Assembly: GCA_030527765.1 (NCBI GenBank)
Contig: JAUNAE010000104.1
Span: forward strand, 1-10,385
DNA: 10,385 nt
Origin: Eubacteriales bacterium
GTDB lineage: Bacteria; Bacillota_A; Clostridia; Lachnospirales; Lachnospiraceae
Reading direction: 5' to 3'
Below the pieces are notes generated by a model. That model had not been told where the DNA came from. It ran no database searches and saw only the letters and a list, made by a program, of their open reading frames with translations. How positions within the stretch are numbered: the stretch's first letter is position 1; the number at the start of each line of letters is the position of its first letter. Shown here in pieces: positions 5,957 through 10,385 of this stretch. The position numbers and the translations under genes were made by a program.

Positions 5957-5978
5957 AGGGAAAGAAGGTGATTACCAA

Positions 5979-6854
5979 GTGAATAAATGGAAACTGCTCG
6001 TTCTCATGCTCTGCTGTGCCATGATGGGTGTCTGCGGGAAATATCTTTTTGATTATTTCCAGGAATCCCATTCCAATAAGCAGGCTTATGAAGCTATCAC
6101 TAATATCGGATTTCCGGACAAGAATCCCGATCAGGATGAAGAAGATGATGGGAAGCAGACAGAGACGGAGTTACAGTCAGAAGCGGAGACGGAACAGGAC
6201 GACTTTGATTACGATTCCTTATTGGCCATCAACAGTGATTGCATCGGCTGGATCCGTATTAATGGAACCGGCATTGATTATCCGGTTGTTCAGGCTGCAG
6301 ATAATTCCTATTACCTGCGCCGTAATTTCAACCAGGAGTCTGCAATCTGCGGTACCATCTTCATGGATTATCGCAATGACATCGATCTGACCAGAGAGCA
6401 TCTAATCCTTTACGGTCATCAGATGAAGGATGGATCCATGTTCAAGGAACTGAATGGATATAAAGATAAGGATTTCTATACGGAGCATCCGGAGATTACC
6501 CTGTATCTTCGTAATCAAAAATACATTTACGATGTGGCTGCAGTCTATGTGACCAACATCGCAAGAAGTGGAGGCTATTATAATTACCTTCACTACAACA
6601 CCAGAATGGAACAAATTGAATACCTGCAGCAGAAAATGGCAGCTTATCAGCTCTATGATACGGGATTAACCGTAAATGAGTCCGATGAGCTGCTTTCTTT
6701 ATCTACCTGTGAGTATTCCAGTACTAACGGACGTCTTATCGTCCTGGCAAAGAGGAGGGAGAGCAATGATGGACATGAGAAAGATCAAACCAGCGACAAA
6801 GCAGAAATCAATTTCCGGACAGATCAGAGATCAGTTGAAACAGCTGGAGAATAA
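5979..6854 (+). CDS. srtB: Class B sortase
   Basis: The 291-aa protein starts at GTG 5979 after AAGGTG. It has an N-terminal membrane anchor (residues 5-20, LLVLMLCCAMMGVCGK), an acidic linker rich in Asp/Glu/Thr (about 47-78), and a sortase domain of about 80-260. Catalytic residues are visible: H147 in LILYGHQMKDGSMF, C244 in LSLSTCEYS and R252 in GRLIVLAKR, the class B pattern. It would attach surface proteins with a sorting signal to peptidoglycan or to each other on the outer face of the membrane; the protein ending at 105 may be a substrate. Its C-terminal 35 residues go beyond the usual end and overlap the next ORF. No promoter fits between the ATPase terminator and the GTG. Confidence 0.9.
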   Translation: MNKWKLLVLMLCCAMMGVCGKYLFDYFQESHSNKQAYEAITNIGFPDKNPDQDEEDDGKQTETELQSEAETEQDDFDYDSLLAINSDCIGWIRINGTGIDYPVVQAADNSYYLRRNFNQESAICGTIFMDYRNDIDLTREHLILYGHQMKDGSMFKELNGYKDKDFYTEHPEITLYLRNQKYIYDVAAVYVTNIARSGGYYNYLHYNTRMEQIEYLQQKMAAYQLYDTGLTVNESDELLSLSTCEYSSTNGRLIVLAKRRESNDGHEKDQTSDKAEINFRTDQRSVETAGE

Positions 6855-6933
6855 GGAATTCATCCTGCAGATTCCTCTGGCTGAAGAGAATAGAAAAGAG
6901 GTGACCCTCCATGAGCGAAAAGTACGAACTTGA
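6766..6933 (+). CDS. 55-aa protein of unknown function nested between sortase and RadC genes
   Basis: ATG 6766 (or 6769) follows a strong AGGAGGG at 6753-6759. The ORF overlaps the sortase 3' end by 89 nt and the RadC 5' end by 23 nt, each in another frame. The product (starts MMDMRKIKPATKQKS) is charged, with ISGQIRDQLKQLENKEF likely helical, and has no membrane segment. The strong ribosome-binding site and the overlapped layout of an ICE operon support a real gene. I do not recognise the family. Confidence 0.55.
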   Translation: MMDMRKIKPATKQKSISGQIRDQLKQLENKEFILQIPLAEENRKEVTLHERKVRT

Positions 6934-7564
6934 TCAGGTATCGGTTCGCTTGGTTCGGGAGGCGCCACTTCTCAGTGAAGAAAAAATCAATACCCCGGAG
7001 GATGCCATTCGTATCCTGGGAGATGCCTTCAAGGATTATGACAGGGAAGTGGTCGGTGTGGTGCATCTTCGAAGTGATAATGCTCCTATCAATATGACCA
7101 TTGTCAGTATGGGCTGCCTCAATCAATCCATCGTTCATCCGAGGGAACTGTTGAAGGCTGCTTTTCTGTCCAATGCGGCTGCTATCATGATGTTCCACAA
7201 TCACCCCAGTGGCAGTCTGCAGCCATCCAGAGAGGATATTGCTATCACAAACCGTATGCAGCAGCTCTGCATGATGGCAGGAATTCCGGTTCTGGACCAT
7301 ATTATCCTGGGGCAGAATGATTTTTATTATTCCTTCCGGGAGAAGGATATTCTTCCCATGGACGAGATCCGCTATTCTTCAGAACTTTCTGATGTAGATC
7401 TGAAGGTGGCAGAAAAGGAAGCTACCAAATACGGATATCGGAAAACGGAAGCTTCCAGGCCAAAGAAGTCCATCAAGGCTTCTCTGGCAGAGAAGAAGAA
7501 ACTGACGCAGGCGGGAGCACAGAGATCGTCAGGAAAAAAGAGAACAAAAGAGCCGGAACACTAA
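6911..7564 (+). CDS. radC: RadC-like JAB-domain protein
   Basis: This 217-aa protein contains a JAB/MPN (RadC, DUF2466) domain at about residues 28-148. The metal-binding motif HNHPSGSLQPSREDI gives H96, H98 and D109, with an upstream acidic residue near E46. It lacks the N-terminal helix-hairpin-helix part of chromosomal RadC and instead ends in a basic tail (180-217) containing KKSIKASLAEKKK. Short RadC versions like this are common on ICEs, phages and plasmids, where their role in DNA metabolism is unproven. The start ATG 6911 follows AAGAGGTGA. It is the last gene before a terminator and is probably co-transcribed with the sortase. Confidence 0.88.
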   Translation: MSEKYELDQVSVRLVREAPLLSEEKINTPEDAIRILGDAFKDYDREVVGVVHLRSDNAPINMTIVSMGCLNQSIVHPRELLKAAFLSNAAAIMMFHNHPSGSLQPSREDIAITNRMQQLCMMAGIPVLDHIILGQNDFYYSFREKDILPMDEIRYSSELSDVDLKVAEKEATKYGYRKTEASRPKKSIKASLAEKKKLTQAGAQRSSGKKRTKEPEH

Positions 7565-7592
7565 CCGGCAAATAATAATGATTTGAGTAATC

Positions 7593-7625
7593 ATACACAC
7601 GAACCATGCGCCGTGTGTATTTTTG
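7593..7625 (+). terminator. Terminator after the RadC-like gene
   Basis: ATACACACG (7593-7601) pairs perfectly with CGTGTGTAT (7612-7620), with a 10-nt loop, followed by TTTTGC. It separates the sortase-RadC unit from the large gene starting at 7649. Confidence 0.8.
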
Positions 7626-7648
7626 CTCGAAGGAAAGGAGTAACAAGA

Positions 7649-10385
7649 ATGGCTTATAAGAAGATGACAAATGAGCAACGCCAGCAGCAGGTTCAGGAAT
7701 TAACCACGAGACTGGAACAGGGTGTCCGTGATGTATTCGATTCCGAGAACTTTGCCAACTATATCAGGGTGATGTCTCATTTTACAAAATACAGTGTAAA
7801 CAACACAATTCTGATTGCCTTGCAGACCGGTGGTACTGCCACCAAGGTTGCAGGCTATGAAGCCTGGCAGAAGAATTTTGGCCGTCAGGTCAATCGTGGT
7901 GAGAAGGCAATCAAGATCTTTGCGCCCATGACCTATAAGCGTAAGAAGGAACAGGACGTGATTGATCAGGCTACCGGACAGCCTGTGAGAAATCCGGATG
8001 GTTCCATTAAAAAGGAAGAGGTGGAGGTTACTATCCCATCCTTCCGCGTAGCCTCAGTATTTGATATTTCACAGACCAGTGGTCCTCCTTTACCAACTCT
8101 GGTAGAGGATCTGGAGGGAAATGTGGAAAGATATCAGGATTTCGTCCAGGCCATTCGCAATATTTCTCCGGTCCCGGTGGGATTCGAGGAGATGGAAGGT
8201 AAGGATGGTTATTATCATCAGATCGAGAGGCGAATTGCCATCAATGATAATCTGAGTGAAAAACAGGCCATGGCTGCCATGATTCATGAACTGGCCCATG
8301 CCAAGCTTCACGCTCTGGATCCGGAGCACTTGAAGGAGTCTGCAAAAGCCAGGGGCAAGGATCAGAGAACCATGGAGGTGGAGGCCGAGTCGGTTGCTGC
8401 AGTTGTAAGTTCCTACTTCGGCATTGATACCAGCGCAAACAGCTGGGGATATGTGGCATCCTGGTCCAGAAATAAGGAACTTCCGGAACTGACTGCCTCC
8501 CTGCAGGTGATCAAAGATACTGCTGGTGAGATTATTGATGGACTGGAAGAAGAAATGGAGGAACTTCGTTTTCTCTATATGAATAAGGTGGATGCTTTGG
8601 AGGCAATTGTCTTAGGACAGACCGTCTATGCGTCAGTCAGTAGAGGTGTATTTGAAGAAGTTAGTACTGAACAGGTTCTGGCGATGCCGGATGATGCATG
8701 GCTTCGTATGCCAAGGGAACAGATGACAGCTTATGTAGAGCTTCGTAATGAATATGATCTCCATGAAGAGATCACGTCTCTGCAGGAAACACAGCTCCTT
8801 TATGTGCCGGAGAATCAGTTTGGTATCTACCAGATTGATCCGGAAGGAAAAGGCAGAGACTACATTTTCCTGAGTCATGACTTTATGGATGAACAGGAAA
8901 TGATGATTGATCATGAGGATTATCGTCTGGAATATGTTGCACCGCTTACGGAGGCGGACACTCTGGATTCTATCTATGAGCGATTCAATATCGATCGTCC
9001 GGAGGATTTCAGAGGGCATTCTCTTTCTGTCAGCGATATTGTGGTTATGAACCGGGACGGTGAAGTAAAAGCATATTTTGTCGACAGCTTTGGCTTTGCA
9101 GAGGTGACGGAGGACTTCCTCGGACGAGTCTATGAACGACCAGAGGAAATCAGAGAAGCTGCATTTCAGATTGAGGACCGTTATCTGGAGATTCATGAGA
9201 CGGATGGGGGATATGATTACTCGATTTATTCGGAAGAATACAAACTCCTGGATGGAGGCAGATATGAAAGTGATGTGGATCTGCTGAGGGCTGCAAAAGA
9301 CATCGTTCAGGACCTGAGGGAGCCTGTTTTTAATTCCGAAACTGGTACCTATTATCGCTTGCCGGTTCAGGGAAATGTTCACTCCGGCAGCAGAATGAAG
9401 AGAATGTCTTACAGCTTTCTTCATGAGATTACCTTGGATGCAAATAGAATTGATCCTGAGAGAATGGCTGGTGTAGTACAGGAAACCTCTCCGCAGCAGC
9501 AGTACAGACCACTGGCTAAGGTGGAAGAACTTGAAGAGCAGAATTACAACATGATCGATAATACCCTGAACAATGGTGCAGGGGAAAAGGAAAGACGTGA
9601 GCAGATTCGCCTGGCAGCAGCTGCTTATCAGGAGCGAACCGGTGCAAGGGTAATCTTCTATGCTGCCGTCTGTGAGGAATTCCATGATATGGAGGCATTC
9701 TATGGTGGTCTGACTATGGAGGAAGCGGCAGAGAAATATCGCGAGATCCGTAATGATCCTAGACTTGGATATTTTGGAAATGCTATGGGCTTTATCCTGC
9801 ATGATCCGGTGGCATCTCCGGAGATGGATATTGAATATCCGTTGATTCAGGGAGGCACTATCTGTGCCAATAACCTGGATGATATGGAAGTCCTCCGTAC
9901 ACATCCGATGCTGCTGGAAGTTGTTGAACTTGTCAGGGAACAGTTCCCGGAGTACAAATATCTTCCGATGGCAGAGGTAAAGCAGTCTCTTTATCCGAAG
10001 GAAATGACTGCGGATGAACTGGCAGGCGCTCTTCTGGATCTGGCCAGAGATTTTGACACTTACGAATATATGGATCAGGTGGAAAGCCCGGAAACACAGC
10101 TGATGGAGATCAAATACAACCTGCTCAGAGGCCTTGGGGCACAGGAATACAGCCATTTCCTGAAGGATGTGATGGAAGAAAGTGACGCACTGGCACCAAG
10201 AGCGGAGGCACTGCTCGAGCGCATTAAGGAATATGAACCTAAAATTGATAAGGAACTGGAACCGGTCGTAAGATTTTCCTTCAGCCAGGATAAGGAAATT
10301 CCGACCGGTATTTTCATGCCCCTTCGTGAGGCGGATGCTCTGGTTCGGGAACAGGATCAGAAGGCATTTGATTACAATCTTCTCC
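7649..10385 (+). CDS. Large ArdC-N / zinc metallopeptidase / YodL polyvalent protein (3' partial)
   Basis: The reading frame is open from ATG 7649 (Shine-Dalgarno AAAGGAG, 7634-7640) to the window edge, at least 912 codons. Domains in order: an ArdC-like ssDNA-binding domain (residues 1 to about 140; TKYSVNNTILIALQ, GYEAWQKNFGRQVNRGEKAIKI); a zincin with HELAHAKLH (H213, E214, H217) and a likely third ligand in EVEAESVA (243-250); a YodL domain (about 390-486; LDSIYERFNIDRPEDFRGHS, SVSDIVVM, FVDSFGFAEV); a further uncharacterised module at about 625-775; and an acidic region leading to FSFSQDKEIPTGIFMPLREAD at the edge, similar to domains attached to large polyvalent ICE proteins. Such proteins are thought to enter recipients or protect incoming DNA, as known for ArdC anti-restriction. 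Peptidase targets are unknown. Confidence 0.85.
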   Translation, partial: MAYKKMTNEQRQQQVQELTTRLEQGVRDVFDSENFANYIRVMSHFTKYSVNNTILIALQTGGTATKVAGYEAWQKNFGRQVNRGEKAIKIFAPMTYKRKKEQDVIDQATGQPVRNPDGSIKKEEVEVTIPSFRVASVFDISQTSGPPLPTLVEDLEGNVERYQDFVQAIRNISPVPVGFEEMEGKDGYYHQIERRIAINDNLSEKQAMAAMIHELAHAKLHALDPEHLKESAKARGKDQRTMEVEAESVAAVVSSYFGIDTSANSWGYVASWSRNKELPELTASLQVIKDTAGEIIDGLEEEMEELRFLYMNKVDALEAIVLGQTVYASVSRGVFEEVSTEQVLAMPDDAWLRMPREQMTAYVELRNEYDLHEEITSLQETQLLYVPENQFGIYQIDPEGKGRDYIFLSHDFMDEQEMMIDHEDYRLEYVAPLTEADTLDSIYERFNIDRPEDFRGHSLSVSDIVVMNRDGEVKAYFVDSFGFAEVTEDFLGRVYERPEEIREAAFQIEDRYLEIHETDGGYDYSIYSEEYKLLDGGRYESDVDLLRAAKDIVQDLREPVFNSETGTYYRLPVQGNVHSGSRMKRMSYSFLHEITLDANRIDPERMAGVVQETSPQQQYRPLAKVEELEEQNYNMIDNTLNNGAGEKERREQIRLAAAAYQERTGARVIFYAAVCEEFHDMEAFYGGLTMEEAAEKYREIRNDPRLGYFGNAMGFILHDPVASPEMDIEYPLIQGGTICANNLDDMEVLRTHPMLLEVVELVREQFPEYKYLPMAEVKQSLYPKEMTADELAGALLDLARDFDTYEYMDQVESPETQLMEIKYNLLRGLGAQEYSHFLKDVMEESDALAPRAEALLERIKEYEPKIDKELEPVVRFSFSQDKEIPTGIFMPLREADALVREQDQKAFDYNLL

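Larger units (their letters stand above)
1559..5957. mobile_element. AT-rich cargo/defence island within the ICE backbone
   Basis: Between the DUF5688 terminator and the sortase gene, base and codon use shift to clearly AT-rich, and the gene content changes from ICE backbone families to conflict-type genes: HEPN, MBL operon and AAA ATPase. The HEPN, MBL-operon and ATPase transcription units point in both directions, unlike the all-plus backbone. No transposase, integrase or clear target-site duplication is visible at the edges, so the boundaries are approximate. This is an inference from composition and content. Confidence 0.5.

Noticed and set aside
8633..10156. 507-codon open frame on the minus strand
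   Set aside because: It is antisense to the large ArdC/YodL gene, whose domains are clear. The minus product is Cys/His/Ile-rich with no recognisable domain and no good ribosome-binding site.

Overview
The window reads as part of an integrative and conjugative element (ICE) of a gut Clostridia, most likely Lachnospiraceae. Backbone genes of this kind of element lie at both ends on the + strand. They are the tail of a membrane/cell-wall anchored protein (1-105), a 48-aa basic protein, a DUF5688 protein, a class B sortase, a 55-aa overlapping ORF, a RadC-like JAB protein, and a very large ArdC/metallopeptidase/YodL protein that runs off the right edge. No integrase, relaxase, tRNA, rRNA, CRISPR array or att site is visible, so the ICE assignment rests on gene families and order.

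The middle (about 1560-5957) is visibly more AT-rich and looks like a cargo/defence island set between the DUF5688 and sortase genes. It holds, on the minus strand, a HEPN-domain gene (2089 to 1391) and a compact three-gene operon (4365 to 2295): a ComEC-type metallo-beta-lactamase-fold hydrolase, a 155-aa protein of unknown family and a four-helix membrane protein. Divergently, on the + strand, lies an AAA15/AAA21 (RloA/AbiL-like) ATPase (4575-5909) with its own terminator.

The most striking signal is in the 209-bp divergent intergenic region. The three-gene operon has a consensus-like sigma-A promoter (TTGACA-17-TATACT). Just downstream of its -10 lies a near-perfect CIRCE element (TTGGCACTC-N9-GAGTGCTAA, 17 of 18 arm positions), the operator of the heat-shock repressor HrcA. 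This predicts that a cargo operon is wired into the host GroE/HrcA proteostasis circuit, so it would be induced by heat or by chaperonin depletion. I know of no described defence system with this gene set and control. The ATPase has its own promoter (TTGATA-17-TATAAT), bracketed by an 18-bp imperfect direct repeat, and a further palindrome lies between the two promoters.

Working picture: the backbone genes serve conjugation and the cell surface (sortase and substrate) and DNA entry/establishment (ArdC, RadC). The island adds candidate anti-phage or stress-response functions: a HEPN RNase-like protein, a stress-inducible MBL plus membrane effector candidate, and a solitary ABC-type ATPase. The HEPN reading frame has no stop of its own and runs through the DUF5688 terminator into that gene's antisense strand, which suggests an island edge near 1557-1570.
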